From positions 1 through 27,700 of IMG/VR virus record IMGVR_UViG_3300037606_000226: a stretch of 27,700 bases of DNA. One strand, 5' to 3'. The position numbers and the translations under genes were made by a program. This document shows, one piece after another, positions 1 through 7,636 of this stretch. Positions within the stretch are counted from its first letter, which is position 1; every line of letters starts with the position of its first letter. The stretch comes from a virus. Under the pieces are notes generated by a model. It was not told the DNA's origin. It did no database searches and saw nothing but the letters and a program-made list of their open reading frames with translations.

Positions 1-127
1 GGTGTTGGACTAGGTGTTGGAGCTGGTGTTGGTGTTACACTCCAAGTACAATCTCCATTAACTGTACAAGAACCTCCTGTTCCAATAATATATACTCCAC
101 TTGGGAATTCCGTAGTAATATTTGATG
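1..127. repeat. Left copy of 127-bp terminal direct repeat (circular overlap)
   Basis: These bases are identical to 27574-27700, read base by base. The repeat lies inside an open coding frame that continues across both ends, so it is best explained as the k-mer overlap of a circular assembly and not as a biological long terminal repeat. Removing one copy leaves 27,573 bp. Confidence 0.95.
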
Positions 128-2288
128 ATACTATTAACCATTGAGGTTCTGTTGTTGTACATACTCCATATACTACTCCTTGTACTCCTCCTTCAGTTGA
201 TACTGTTCCAAATAAACTACTAAAAGGTGTATTTATTTCTCCTCCATTATTATATCTTAAACCCCTATCTGTTGTAGATTCACTATCAGGCACAAATACA
301 AACTGACACATAGGTGCTGGTGGTGCCGGAGTAGGTGCTGGTGTTGGTGCCGGAGTAGGTACTACAGGGCAACCAGTTCCTATTGAACCGCTATATGTTA
401 TTGAAGCTAAATCTCCAGATCCATTATTATACTGAGTTTCAGTTAAAGTAGCGTAGGCATAGAATGATTGACCATTCCAGTATATAACACTAGAGGTACT
501 TGGGTTTCCATTTGCATCTGGTAATGTAGAGTAAGTTCTAATAAACATATCTCGATTCTCATAGAATGAATTAGGGCATCCTCTAACTGCATAATAGTTA
601 TACGTTGGAGGTGCTGGTGTTGGAGCTGGTGTTGGAGCAGGTGGTGTAGGTGTTACAGGAATACAATCTCCATTAACTGTACAATCTGTTAGATTTGGTG
701 TTACATTCATTCCTTCAATACCTACAAATGGGTCTCCATTTGGTCCGTATTTAAATAAATTACTTTGACTGCCTGTATTACATAATCCGAAATAAGTTGA
801 ATCATTATACTCAGTTCCTAATGTACTTGTTAAGTTTATAGAAGTTGAACCAACCCCACATTGGTTAAGTATATAGTATAAATCCAATCCACCACTTGTT
901 AATTGACTGTTCAATACATCTACAGTAATACACTTACAAGATGGTGTAGGTGGTGCCGGTGTTGGAGCAGGGGTAGGTGCCGGAGTAGGAACAGGACTAG
1001 GACTAGGACTAGGACTAGGACTAGGGCTAGGACTAGGTGATGGGCTAGGTGATGGACTAGGACTAGGGCTAGGTGATGGACTAGGGCTAGGTGATGGACT
1101 AGGTGTAGGAGAAGGAGTAGGAGCAGGACTAGGTGTCGGTGTTGGTGATGTTATATCTCCATATCTTGGTCCTGTAATATTCTTTCTTACTCTAACGTTG
1201 TTAGATAATTTGTATTCTAATTCGTATTGAAATAATTTATTTCTACTTGTACTGTTATTTACCGAATACGAACTGTTTAAAATAACTATAGGAATAAAGT
1301 TATCCCCATCCTGAATAAAAACAGAAGGGGATTCTAATAGTTCTTGTATCCAATTGGCATATTCTTTATCTATGTAGTCAGTAGTAATAAGGTATCTATC
1401 GGTAAGCTCTACGTAGAACTGTGTCTCTCCACGGTTCGATTGATTGTAAGTACCTATGTTAGAGTCATAAGAAACAAAGGGTCTAGTAAAGTTATCTCTT
1501 TTAACAGAAGTATTCTTTCTAACGGGATTAGATATACTATAGTAATCCCAGAAACCGAATGAATTTATAAAAGCAAAATTAGTGTGATCACCACACGGTT
1601 GTACTATGGGTATAACTCTATTGTTATCCACCCCTCCATAGGATATGTTTATGTCACCTTCCTGTGTTACACTTGGCTGACCTATTCCTATGGTTTTAAA
1701 CTCCTGTGATCCTATAGTATAAGATGCATTATTACCCGAATCATTGGTGTAGGTAATGTCAACATCTTGTGAAGTAATACCTGAATTTAATACCGATATA
1801 GTAATATAGTCTCCTACTGCTGCTGGAATGTTATTTGGTCTGTTAGTTAATAGGGTATATTCTGAACTAGAAGTAAAGTTATAACCACTACCGTCATTAA
1901 TGTTTACTATACCTGGGAATACCTGTAAATAATTGTCTGTGCTACCGGTATAGACTGTCCTTGAAGAAGATATACTTGAACCGTATTCTTCACCAAATTT
2001 AAGGTTAAAGTTAATTACACTTTCTACAGGGGAGAGTGACCCTGTTATTTTCCAATATTGGTCATACTGTAAATAATCTCCTAACTCTCTACCTACATCT
2101 AGTATAGTATTACCGGTAAGGTTAGGGTATGTTTTTATTCTTGTTAGCAATTCAGTACTACCTGCCACGTATATATCTGTTACATATCTAAATTGAGGAT
2201 TGTAAGCTAGGGAGGAAGATAACGTATACACTAGGTTAGTTCCCGTAACGTTAGGTGTGGTAGGTTGCTGTAGTATTGTTACTGCCAT
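1..2288 (-). CDS. Modular tail adhesin / receptor-binding protein, N-terminal 762 residues (continues at 27573-27141)
   Basis: This gene starts with ATG at 2288, overlapping the stop of the upstream gene as TAATG, and runs through position 1 to a TAA at 27141-27143, giving 906 aa. Residues 1 to about 382 are clearly paralogous to the next tail protein (25839-27119), sharing the blocks NFAFIN..GFWDYY and DYIDKEY.NW..E..ESPSV. This part probably anchors the protein to the tail tip. It is followed by a Pro/Ser/Thr linker (about 383-448) and three small compact domains (about 449-544, 561-641 and 658-751) separated by PTPAPTP-type linkers. The domains ending near 544 and 751 share the motif CTVNGDC, encoded by an identical 22-base stretch at 47-68 and 662-683. 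Extended linkers joining globular domains fit a host-surface adhesin; the receptor role is inferred. No signal peptide is seen. Confidence 0.8.
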   Translation of the reverse strand, partial: MAVTILQQPTTPNVTGTNLVYTLSSSLAYNPQFRYVTDIYVAGSTELLTRIKTYPNLTGNTILDVGRELGDYLQYDQYWKITGSLSPVESVINFNLKFGEEYGSSISSSRTVYTGSTDNYLQVFPGIVNINDGSGYNFTSSSEYTLLTNRPNNIPAAVGDYITISVLNSGITSQDVDITYTNDSGNNASYTIGSQEFKTIGIGQPSVTQEGDINISYGGVDNNRVIPIVQPCGDHTNFAFINSFGFWDYYSISNPVRKNTSVKRDNFTRPFVSYDSNIGTYNQSNRGETQFYVELTDRYLITTDYIDKEYANWIQELLESPSVFIQDGDNFIPIVILNSSYSVNNSTSRNKLFQYELEYKLSNNVRVRKNITGPRYGDITSPTPTPSPAPTPSPTPSPSPSPSPSPSPSPSPSPSPSPSPSPSPSPSPSPSPVPTPAPTPAPTPAPPTPSCKCITVDVLNSQLTSGGLDLYYILNQCGVGSTSINLTSTLGTEYNDSTYFGLCNTGSQSNLFKYGPNGDPFVGIEGMNVTPNLTDCTVNGDCIPVTPTPPAPTPAPTPAPPTYNYYAVRGCPNSFYENRDMFIRTYSTLPDANGNPSTSSVIYWNGQSFYAYATLTETQYNNGSGDLASITYSGSIGTGCPVVPTPAPTPAPTPAPPAPMCQFVFVPDSESTTDRGLRYNNGGEINTPFSSLFGTVSTEGGVQGVVYGVCTTTEPQWLIVSSNITTEFPSGVYIIGTGGSCTVNGDCTWSVTPTPAPTPSPT
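994..1112. repeat. Hexanucleotide repeat encoding Pro-Ser linker
   Basis: Near-perfect GGACTA / GGGCTA / GGTGAT hexamers are strung head to tail and read on the minus strand as (Pro-Ser)n within adhesin linker 1. The unit is six bases, so gain or loss of copies keeps the frame and changes only linker length. The wider Pro-rich stretch covers roughly 943-1150. Confidence 0.85.
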
Positions 2289-2626
2289 TAGTCTAAAAAT
2301 TCGTCTATTGCGTCTAATATATCCTCTACTGAGGCTTCTTGTAATATGTCTTCTATTCTACTGTCAGTATCATTAAGTGACTGTTCTATAAATCGTCTAG
2401 GTGGTTGAATTCTACTGGTACCGTTATTGACGTACTCCCAATAATAATTCATTCCTATTACTATCTCCTCACCATCCTTAAATGGCTTAACACTGGATTG
2501 TACACTCCTATAAAGATCACCTGTAAGATAAGCAGCTGTTGGTCCGGACTTAATATTAGCCTTTACCTCTATGTCTAATAGAGTGGCTATCTCCTTATAT
2601 GCTTTATCTAGGTTGTCTGTCTTCAT
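2288..2626 (-). CDS. HK97 gp10-like head-tail completion / neck protein
   Basis: The protein is 112 aa and begins at ATG 2626, directly after the stop of the preceding gene (2627-2629). The central pattern TGDLYRSV, then a [11 protein letters not shown] block and [10 protein letters not shown], is typical of HK97 gp10-like proteins, small proteins that help complete the head-tail joint. The usual length of that family is about 110-150 aa. The acidic C-terminus ([11 protein letters not shown]) is probably helical. It lies between the tail-completion protein and the adhesin, and its stop overlaps the adhesin ATG. Family assignment is by motif reading only. Confidence 0.6.
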   Translation of the reverse strand: MKTDNLDKAYKEIATLLDIEVKANIKSGPTAAYLTGDLYRSVQSSVKPFKDGEEIVIGMNYYWEYVNNGTSRIQPPRRFIEQSLNDTDSRIEDILQEASVEDILDAIDEFLD

Positions 2627-3088
2627 TTATATCTTTGGATAGTGACAATAGTTATAAACAAAAGGAACAATAATATCAACTGATGCTGCCCAACCAAATG
2701 CTCTATCATTAAATGCTTCATTTACTGGGGTGATGTTCCCCATTACGTATTCTATATTTTGTTGGTTGGGTCCGAAGTTAAACCACGCCCCTATATCATA
2801 CAAATATATCTCTGTATTGGACATTACATCCACTGGACTGTCGTCACTAAGACTGGGTATGTCTAAAGAATATATTTCAAAATTAAGGGTACGGGTATTA
2901 TCTACCAGACCTGGAGAGGACATAGGCCTTACAAACAGGTATGGATAAATTATATTCTGAGATTTAGAATCTAGGTAATGTAATGGCCCTGTACCAAATG
3001 AATTTATAGCCAGGTGTTCATTAGCAGCTTGTTCAAAGAATCCAATGATTTGGTTATAGGTATAATTTAAACTTAAACTTGTTGACAT
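2627..3088 (-). CDS. Putative tail terminator / tail completion protein
   Basis: 153 aa from ATG 3088, in a tight operon: the stop abuts the ATG of the gp10-like gene, and the upstream stop is 5 bases away. The layout is an N-terminal helix with a Y..IIGFFEQAANEH pattern, then YPYLFVRP, NFEIYSLDIP and a mixed strand-rich region with TEIYLYDIGAWF. This resembles the small alpha/beta tail-terminator proteins that cap the tail tube at the neck, in which an N-terminal helix precedes a beta sheet. Position between neck and tail genes agrees. No catalytic motif or membrane segment is visible. Confidence 0.5.
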   Translation of the reverse strand: MSTSLSLNYTYNQIIGFFEQAANEHLAINSFGTGPLHYLDSKSQNIIYPYLFVRPMSSPGLVDNTRTLNFEIYSLDIPSLSDDSPVDVMSNTEIYLYDIGAWFNFGPNQQNIEYVMGNITPVNEAFNDRAFGWAASVDIIVPFVYNYCHYPKI

Positions 3089-3093
3089 ATAAT

Positions 3094-3345
3094 TTAGTTT
3101 AGAAGTTCCTGTACTCTTGCCTTACGGATCATTAAAGTAGCAGCGATTGTATTAATATCAAACCCCTTATCCCTTAATGCCCTTACTTTAGGTCTTAAAT
3201 CATCCTCTATCACCGTAGCTAAACTGTTTATTATCGTCTCTCCCGAAGGATCATTAACAATAGATACTCTTAACTGCTCCTCTATATTATCTAAGGCAGA
3301 TACTAATTGTATCTCCTCTTGACTTAATTCTTTTTTCTTTGCCAT
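3094..3345 (-). CDS. Small helical protein with HTH-like C-terminus
   Basis: 83 aa, start ATG 3345, one base after the preceding stop. It is charged and mostly helical. The last 30 residues (RALRDKGFDINTIAATLMIRKARVQELL) read like a helix-turn-helix of the type 'G.s...IA..L.i....V..l'. It may bind DNA or simply be a small structural partner. It sits in the tail/neck gene run, where a regulator would be unusual, so the function is open. Confidence 0.6.
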   Translation of the reverse strand: MAKKKELSQEEIQLVSALDNIEEQLRVSIVNDPSGETIINSLATVIEDDLRPKVRALRDKGFDINTIAATLMIRKARVQELLN

Positions 3346-3346
3346 C

Positions 3347-3601
3347 TTACTTGTTGTTTGGTTTACGTCCTGATCTAGCTTCTCCTTTTAAAGCCGAGGG
3401 TATGTCTCCTAATTGGTTACCCACCTCTTCTATGGCATCTTTAACATCTTTGATTTCTTCTTTAAGACGTTTAACTCTATATTCTACTGAATCTGGAATA
3501 TAGTTTTTATTCTCATCCTCTACCCTACCGCTGTATAGCATATATAGGTAGGTTGCAAATACTGCTAGGAAGGTTACTATTACTGTTACTATTATAATCA
3601 T
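3347..3601 (-). CDS. Small membrane protein with DENKNYIPD motif (holin-like candidate)
   Basis: 84 aa from ATG 3601. Residues 1-23 form one hydrophobic membrane segment (MIIIVTVIVTFLAVFATYLY and on). It is followed by an acidic DENKNYIPD motif at about 29-37, resembling the calcium-loop-like D.D.NGIPD pattern common in Bacteroidota proteins. A charged, probably coiled-coil helix runs to about 66 and the tail is basic. Start and stop are tight against neighbours: the frameshifted stop of the upstream gene is at 3605. Phages of this host group often carry similar single-span proteins annotated as holins. A lysis role is possible but unproven. Confidence 0.6.
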   Translation of the reverse strand: MIIIVTVIVTFLAVFATYLYMLYSGRVEDENKNYIPDSVEYRVKRLKEEIKDVKDAIEEVGNQLGDIPSALKGEARSGRKPNNK

Positions 3602-3604
3602 ATC

Positions 3605-4446
3605 TTATCTTTTATATTGGTGTTGTAATCTTTTATTTTGATTATCTATCTCTTGGTTATAATCTTTTTCTATTTCTAGAAAGTTTAATACTGTTAAGAA
3701 GTTAATATCTGTGATGGCTGTATCTCCTGTGATTTTGAGGATGTTAGTTTTAGTAAGGCTGTAAATAGTCCCCCACCACCCGTAGTGCTTTGACCAAGAG
3801 CTTGAAGAATCTCCTTCTCCATGAAGTTCTTCTCCACTATTGTCATCTTGTTCATCGAACAGAGAGTATCGTTTAAAGATAGAGTCCCTGTTGCGGCTAT
3901 AAAACCCAGGCCTCCAAGTATTAATTGTACAGGGAAGTCTTTCATCATTTCACTCCTTTCCTCCCTTACCTCGCTATCGTAACTCCCGATAGTGTACCAA
4001 TCAAATGGATTATCAATTTTATTATTGGCGGTATTTAAACCGTATTTCTTTATAAATGACCAAGTACCAAATCTATGTTTAGTTATAGGTCTAAACAATA
4101 GAGCTGCTATGTGGTGTAGGTTTGTATTGGGATCTTTAAGTAAGGTTTGTAAATCTATAAACTCTCCAAACTTATTCCTGGCTAGGTTAGCAAAACCTAA
4201 TACCTCATCCTTATACTCTACTATAGCGTGAAACTCATTCTGTTCTGTGTTTATACTCATTAACACTCCTGCTACCTCTGATATAGTTTTTAATGGCCAC
4301 TCCCTAACCTCTTGTTCAGTAAAATCCGATAACAGAGTAATACTCTTTAGCATTTTATCTAAAGGGTCTAAATGGTCGAATTTAATTATCTCCTGATACT
4401 GGCCTATTGACAGATACTCCGGAATTGTTACTTTAATTTCTTTCAT
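3605..4446 (-). CDS. Tail assembly protein, -1 frameshift product (280 aa)
   Basis: This is the extended form of the tail-assembly gene. Translation from ATG 4446 runs 192 codons to the heptamer TTTAAAC (3877-3871). It then continues in the -1 frame for 88 codons to TAA at 3607-3605, three bases before the next ATG. The -1 frame is open from 3949 down, after a TGA at 3952-3950, and has no ATG of its own. The extension contains SSSSWSKHYGWWGTIYSL and INFLTVLNFLEIEKDY, which read like a real protein and resemble C-terminal blocks of tail-assembly proteins of Bacteroidota phages. Nested products from a slippery site recall the G/GT tail chaperones of lambda. Frameshift use is inferred from sequence. 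Confidence 0.7.
3694..4446 (-). CDS. Tail assembly chaperone-like protein, unshifted form (250 aa)
   Basis: This is the zero-frame product, 250 aa from ATG 4446 to TAA at 3694-3696. A TTG codon at 4482 would add 12 residues, but it lies inside the terminase gene. ATG 4446 is preferred because it begins MKEIKVTIPEYLS, follows an A/T-rich leader and clears the terminase stop by 28 bases. The middle (FGEFIDLQTLLKDPNTNLHH then AALLFRPI) matches a pattern I associate with tail-assembly proteins next to terminase in Bacteroidota phages. After the slippery site the zero frame still looks like protein for 58 residues, with a Gly-rich TTGGGGLFTALLKL region. The two products therefore share 192 residues and have different C-termini. 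Confidence 0.65.
   Translation of the reverse strand: MKEIKVTIPEYLSIGQYQEIIKFDHLDPLDKMLKSITLLSDFTEQEVREWPLKTISEVAGVLMSINTEQNEFHAIVEYKDEVLGFANLARNKFGEFIDLQTLLKDPNTNLHHIAALLFRPITKHRFGTWSFIKKYGLNTANNKIDNPFDWYTIGSYDSEVREERSEMMKDFPVQLILGGLGFIAATGTLSLNDTLCSMNKMTIVEKNFMEKEILQALGQSTTGGGGLFTALLKLTSSKSQEIQPSQILTS
3849..3877 (-). promoter_or_regulatory. Programmed -1 ribosomal frameshift site (UUUAAAC plus hairpin)
   Basis: The heptamer U UUA AAC sits in register X_XXY_YYZ with the zero frame (codons TTA at 3876, AAC at 3873). It is the only canonical slippery heptamer I find in the permitted window. Nine bases downstream, TGTTC-GAT-GAACA (3861-3849) can form a 5-bp hairpin, at the spacing usual for a stimulator. 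The hairpin is weak, so a larger structure may be involved. Confidence 0.75.
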
Positions 4447-4474
4447 TGTTTTAATAAATAGGTTTAAGTGATTA

Positions 4475-5695
4475 TTACCCAAAGTTGGGTCTAATGGATT
4501 TAATTCTTATAGGACTTCTATCCATAAATTGATTACGGGCATAATTAGCCATTAGTAGACTATCGATATGGTCGTCTTTTCCTCCAGGCATGTGACCAAA
4601 TGATAGACGTCCGTTATTAGACATCTTGTAAGTAAACGTTCCTAACTCTCTATGTAATGCCGGACATAAGACTAGGGTGGGTATCTCTATAGTATTACTT
4701 TCTATATCCGCCAATAGCTTTCTAACCATTAGAGATTTACTTTCTTGTGTAGTTGTAAATGCTTTTACTCTTCTGAACTTAGGTATTATAAGGTCGTACA
4801 TTCCTTTTCCTATACCGTTAGTCTCTATGTTACCCCCTACTATGTTAAACTTAGACATGCTGGTTGTAAACCTTTGTGCTATCTCCTGTAACGGAAGGTT
4901 ATTTAACGTCTCTACCCATAGTACTCTCCCTATTGGACTCATTATAGTCAACACACTAAAGTCATCGGTAATTCCGGTATCTACTCCTATGAAGGCATCT
5001 ACCTTTCTAGAGGTATCATATTGGGAGACTACAGACACTTGGTCTATATTGGTAAATACATCATTTGAACTATCTACAAATTCAGCTAGATATTCCTGTC
5101 TAAAGATATCTACAGGTAAAGAAGCTCTAGCCTCCTCTATAAGTTCTGTTTTTACATATGGACATTCAGGCAATGTAAACTTCATTGAGTAAACATCCTC
5201 TTTATTAAACCAAGTATATAAATGATTCTTACCTCTGGGTGTAGATATCATAAGGCATTTACGTCCTGATGGGTTTAGGGTAGGTAGTATAGCCTGGTTG
5301 AGTACTGATTCTTTAACAAAGGCCATTTCATCTACTACAAGGTGGGTGAATCTAAATCCTCTAATACTATCTCCTGCATCCGAAGATAAGAACTTTATGG
5401 TTGAACCATTGATAAAGGTTATGGTGGTTTCCATTCTATTACTTGCCAATATAAGTTCTTTAGAAGAAGCTACTATAATGTCGAATACAGACTTAGCTTG
5501 AGAGAATGTAGGTGCTATCCAACCACCCTTTTGTTTCTTAGTACCCAGTAACCAATATAAAAATAGGTTAATACCTAATAACGTTTTTCCGGAACCCCTA
5601 GGACTTACCACTACACCAAATAATTGATCGGTGTCTGCATATCCTTTTATAAATTCTTTTTGTTTTGGGTAGGGGGTAAATAATGTAATTTGCAT
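4475..5695 (-). CDS. terL: Terminase large subunit (DNA packaging ATPase/nuclease)
   Basis: 406 aa, starting at ATG 5695, adjoining the methyltransferase stop. It drives DNA into the prohead and cuts the concatemer. The ATPase half shows Walker A SPRGSGKT (31-38), Walker B THLVVDEMAF (117-126, D122-E123) and a coupling motif STPRG (151-155). The RNase H-like nuclease half shows GVDTGITDDFSV (D239), NIETNGIGKGMYD (E291) and GKDDHIDSLLMA (D374, D375, D378), the expected acidic cluster. The protein is compact for the family (usually 400-600 aa) but complete. It follows terS and the methyltransferase, and the symmetric iteron array lies 590 bases upstream of its start. Confidence 0.95.
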   Translation of the reverse strand: MQITLFTPYPKQKEFIKGYADTDQLFGVVVSPRGSGKTLLGINLFLYWLLGTKKQKGGWIAPTFSQAKSVFDIIVASSKELILASNRMETTITFINGSTIKFLSSDAGDSIRGFRFTHLVVDEMAFVKESVLNQAILPTLNPSGRKCLMISTPRGKNHLYTWFNKEDVYSMKFTLPECPYVKTELIEEARASLPVDIFRQEYLAEFVDSSNDVFTNIDQVSVVSQYDTSRKVDAFIGVDTGITDDFSVLTIMSPIGRVLWVETLNNLPLQEIAQRFTTSMSKFNIVGGNIETNGIGKGMYDLIIPKFRRVKAFTTTQESKSLMVRKLLADIESNTIEIPTLVLCPALHRELGTFTYKMSNNGRLSFGHMPGGKDDHIDSLLMANYARNQFMDRSPIRIKSIRPNFG

Positions 5696-6259
5696 TTATA
5701 GTTTCTTATATAGGTAGAACTTAACATCCTCTTTAGTTCCATCTGATGTATCTATTAGGGTGTAATTGTCAAATACGTTTTCTATGTAAGGTAGAAATCT
5801 TCTGGATACTACATGGTTGTTATTATTCTCTTCTTTGTTCATTCCATATATGAGAACATATTCACCCAGTCTAAATAAATCTCTTAAATAACCCTCCCAA
5901 GAGGTATAATCAGTAATATGGTATAGTACATCCAGACTTAACGATAGATCAGCCTTGTACATTGTGTCTAAGCTATCTAAGAAGGTGTATCCCTCATTAT
6001 CTTTGTATTGTAGTATACATCTCTGTCTTGCAGAAGAACTAACGTCATACCCGGTGTAGGAGGTAAACCCTTTTAGCAGAGATATTTGATTACCATCACC
6101 GTGTCCTAATTCATTGATGGTTTTAATTTTATATTTCTCTATTATGGAGTTAATGTAGTTGGCTTTTAGTATGGCTGAATCACCATAACTACCTATTCCG
6201 GAATTACCTCCTTGACTATATCTTTCTTCCCAATATAGGTTACTGTTGAATTCTGCCAT
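5696..6259 (-). CDS. SAM-dependent methyltransferase-like protein between the terminase genes
   Basis: 187 aa, ATG 6259, stop abutting terL. Class I methyltransferase features are a motif I-like ELGHGDG (50-56), an acidic strand end GYDVS (70-74) and LSLDVLYHI (107-115) at motif IV. There is no DPPY/NPPY or Pro-Cys motif, so it is unlikely to be a DNA base methylase and more like the small-molecule, sugar or protein methylases. Its start lies just downstream of the iteron array. Placement between terS and terL is unusual. It may modify a virion or surface component; the substrate cannot be read from the sequence. Confidence 0.75.
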   Translation of the reverse strand: MAEFNSNLYWEERYSQGGNSGIGSYGDSAILKANYINSIIEKYKIKTINELGHGDGNQISLLKGFTSYTGYDVSSSARQRCILQYKDNEGYTFLDSLDTMYKADLSLSLDVLYHITDYTSWEGYLRDLFRLGEYVLIYGMNKEENNNNHVVSRRFLPYIENVFDNYTLIDTSDGTKEDVKFYLYKKL

Positions 6260-6278
6260 TGTCTTTATTTATTTCAAT

Positions 6279-6349
6279 CTTTAGGCGCCTTTAGATATCT
6301 TTAGACCTAGGTTATACCTACTACTAAAGGCCTCTTTAGATCTCTTTAG
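6279..6349. promoter_or_regulatory. Symmetric CTTTAG iteron array with central dyad (candidate pac/cos site or origin)
   Basis: Six copies of CTTTAG lie at 6279, 6289, 6299, 6324 (inverted, CTAAAG), 6334 and 6344. They form two triads on an exact 10-bp helical spacing. All six are placed symmetrically about position 6314, which is also the centre of a hairpin TAGGT-TAT-ACCTA (6308-6320). Several 6-bp palindromes (GGCGCC, GATATC, CCTAGG, AGGCCT, AGATCT) fill the gaps. The array occupies most of the only gap between terS and the methyltransferase/terL pair, where terminase recognition sites often lie. The structure is seen directly; the packaging role is inference. Confidence 0.6.
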
Positions 6350-6353
6350 ATGA

Positions 6354-6731
6354 TTACTCTTCTCCGAACTTAATTACAATCTCTGCTGATACTACAGCAT
6401 CTATTTTCTGAATATCATTACCGGTATACTTCATTATTTGGTCTAATGCTCTTTGTCTGATCTTTTCATCCTCTGAGGATAGAAGTCTATATAGTTCATC
6501 TGAGGCTGGTTCCAATAGACGGTTTAGTTTTTCTTTCCATCCTTCCTGATACAATCCTCCGGCATCCGACCACATCTTGGTATGCTGTTGTTGTGATTTA
6601 TCGGAATAGTTTTCTTGACAGTAGGCCAACCACTCTTTTATTCCAAATGTATTTTGATTATCAAATCGAAGGGAGTAGCATTGCTTCACTCTACTATCGT
6701 AATCATCCTTGCTTATTCTATTGCCGGCCAT
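6354..6731 (-). CDS. terS: Probable terminase small subunit
   Basis: 125 aa from ATG 6731. Small terminases recognise the packaging site and pass DNA to the large subunit. The protein is helical, with an N-terminal basic region (MAGNRISKDDYDSRVKQ), a central GIKEWLAYC segment and a conserved-looking helix with DEKIRQRALDQIMKYTGND. It ends in VVSAEIVIKFGEE, an end type I recognise in small terminases of this phage group, where the C-terminal strand engages the portal or large subunit. Length, charge and position one gene before terL agree. There is no classical HTH I can point to, so the assignment is by context and end motif. Confidence 0.65.
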   Translation of the reverse strand: MAGNRISKDDYDSRVKQCYSLRFDNQNTFGIKEWLAYCQENYSDKSQQQHTKMWSDAGGLYQEGWKEKLNRLLEPASDELYRLLSSEDEKIRQRALDQIMKYTGNDIQKIDAVVSAEIVIKFGEE

Positions 6732-6773
6732 AAGTAAATTCTTTATAATCTCTATATAAATAGGTATAAATTA

Positions 6774-7187
6774 TTATTCAGGTATTTCCCATTTAATATC
6801 CCTTAAGAAGTATTTTCCTGATATGTTTTCATTCAAGCAATTTTTATCCTCTAACACATTTAGTTTAAATTGTGCTTCTACCTCTCTATATGTTAATTCT
6901 TTTTTTCTCTGGGCGTAGTATAGTATTTCTTTTTTAACATTCACCCACTTTTGGACTTCCTTATTACTCGACTGGTACTCCTTCCATTTACTCTCTCCGG
7001 TCACTTTTCTCTTCCTCTTCATTCCTTTTAAGGGAGGTTTTGTTAAAGTACTATAAAGACTTTTTTTACCAATATACCATTCCCCCGTCTCTCTGTTAGT
7101 TATAACGTATACAAACCCAATAGTATTATTCGGCATATCCTCTATGGTAGATACAGGGAGTTCCTTGTAGTTCCACATATTAATCAT
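6774..7187 (-). CDS. SegE-like GIY-YIG nuclease
   Basis: 137 aa, ATG 7187 overlapping the upstream stop as ATGA. The GIY-YIG core reads GFVYVIT (24-30) then TGEWYIGKKSL (about 34-44). A basic stretch KPPLKGMKRKRKVTGESKWK follows and then a block ending EVQKWVNVKKEIL. This order fits the SegE-like GIY-YIG group of phage-borne homing-type nucleases. Here the first motif is VYV and the second YIG, so the catalytic Tyr pair is present. It sits in a run of small overlapping accessory genes. It could act as a free-standing homing endonuclease or in host or competitor DNA degradation. Confidence 0.7.
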   Translation of the reverse strand: MINMWNYKELPVSTIEDMPNNTIGFVYVITNRETGEWYIGKKSLYSTLTKPPLKGMKRKRKVTGESKWKEYQSSNKEVQKWVNVKKEILYYAQRKKELTYREVEAQFKLNVLEDKNCLNENISGKYFLRDIKWEIPE

Positions 7188-7636
7188 CCTTTACGATAGG
7201 CCTTCCATCCATACTCTTTATATTTTTGCGAAATTAAAGAACGAGAGTAAATCCAATTAAAATTTAAAAATGTTTTATTAAAATTTACATTTACCCTATT
7301 AGCGAGATAAGTCCACCTACCCTCTACACAAGATGTTACAATTTGCTTTTTGCTTTTAATATTAAAAATTCTACCAAAGCTCGTTATCAGATATCTATCT
7401 GAAGGGTGTAGTAATTCTCTATATTGCTCGTCTTCTACCAATACTGATTTTATCCACTCCTCATCTATCTCTACTATTAACTCTTTGATTTTGGGTATAA
7501 TATTTAGATCGTTATAAATTAAAGATTCGAAATCGTCTATATCTTTCTCACTAACCCAATTATGTTTTGTAAAAACATGCTGATTGTCTACCATTTTTAA
7601 TTTGATATCTGAAATCCATTTAGATTTTTTTTTCAT
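7184..7636 (-). CDS. Hypothetical protein with NUMOD4-like segment
   Basis: 150 aa, ATG 7636, overlapping the upstream gene by 17 bases and the GIY-YIG gene by 4. Around residues 75-110 it reads LLHPSDRYLITSFGRIFNIK, which resembles a NUMOD4 element ('YeIS..GrV.n...'), a DNA-binding module usually paired with HNH homing nucleases. No HNH residues follow. The rest is Lys- and aromatic-rich (KEYGWKAYRKG at the end). It may be a nuclease-less remnant of a homing endonuclease or a small DNA-binding protein adopted by the phage. Confidence 0.6.
   Translation of the reverse strand: MKKKSKWISDIKLKMVDNQHVFTKHNWVSEKDIDDFESLIYNDLNIIPKIKELIVEIDEEWIKSVLVEDEQYRELLHPSDRYLITSFGRIFNIKSKKQIVTSCVEGRWTYLANRVNVNFNKTFLNFNWIYSRSLISQKYKEYGWKAYRKG

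Noticed and set aside
994-1112. CRISPR-like array
   Set aside because: The repeats are continuous hexamers without spacers and encode a Pro-Ser linker in frame.
3697-3760. G-rich stretch T GGG GGA as an alternative slippery site
   Set aside because: Only one of the two codons could re-pair after a -1 shift, and the canonical U_UUA_AAC is available upstream in the right register.
4447-4482. TTG start at 4482 for the tail-assembly gene
   Set aside because: It overlaps the terminase stop and adds 12 residues of no evident value, while ATG 4446 has a typical leader.
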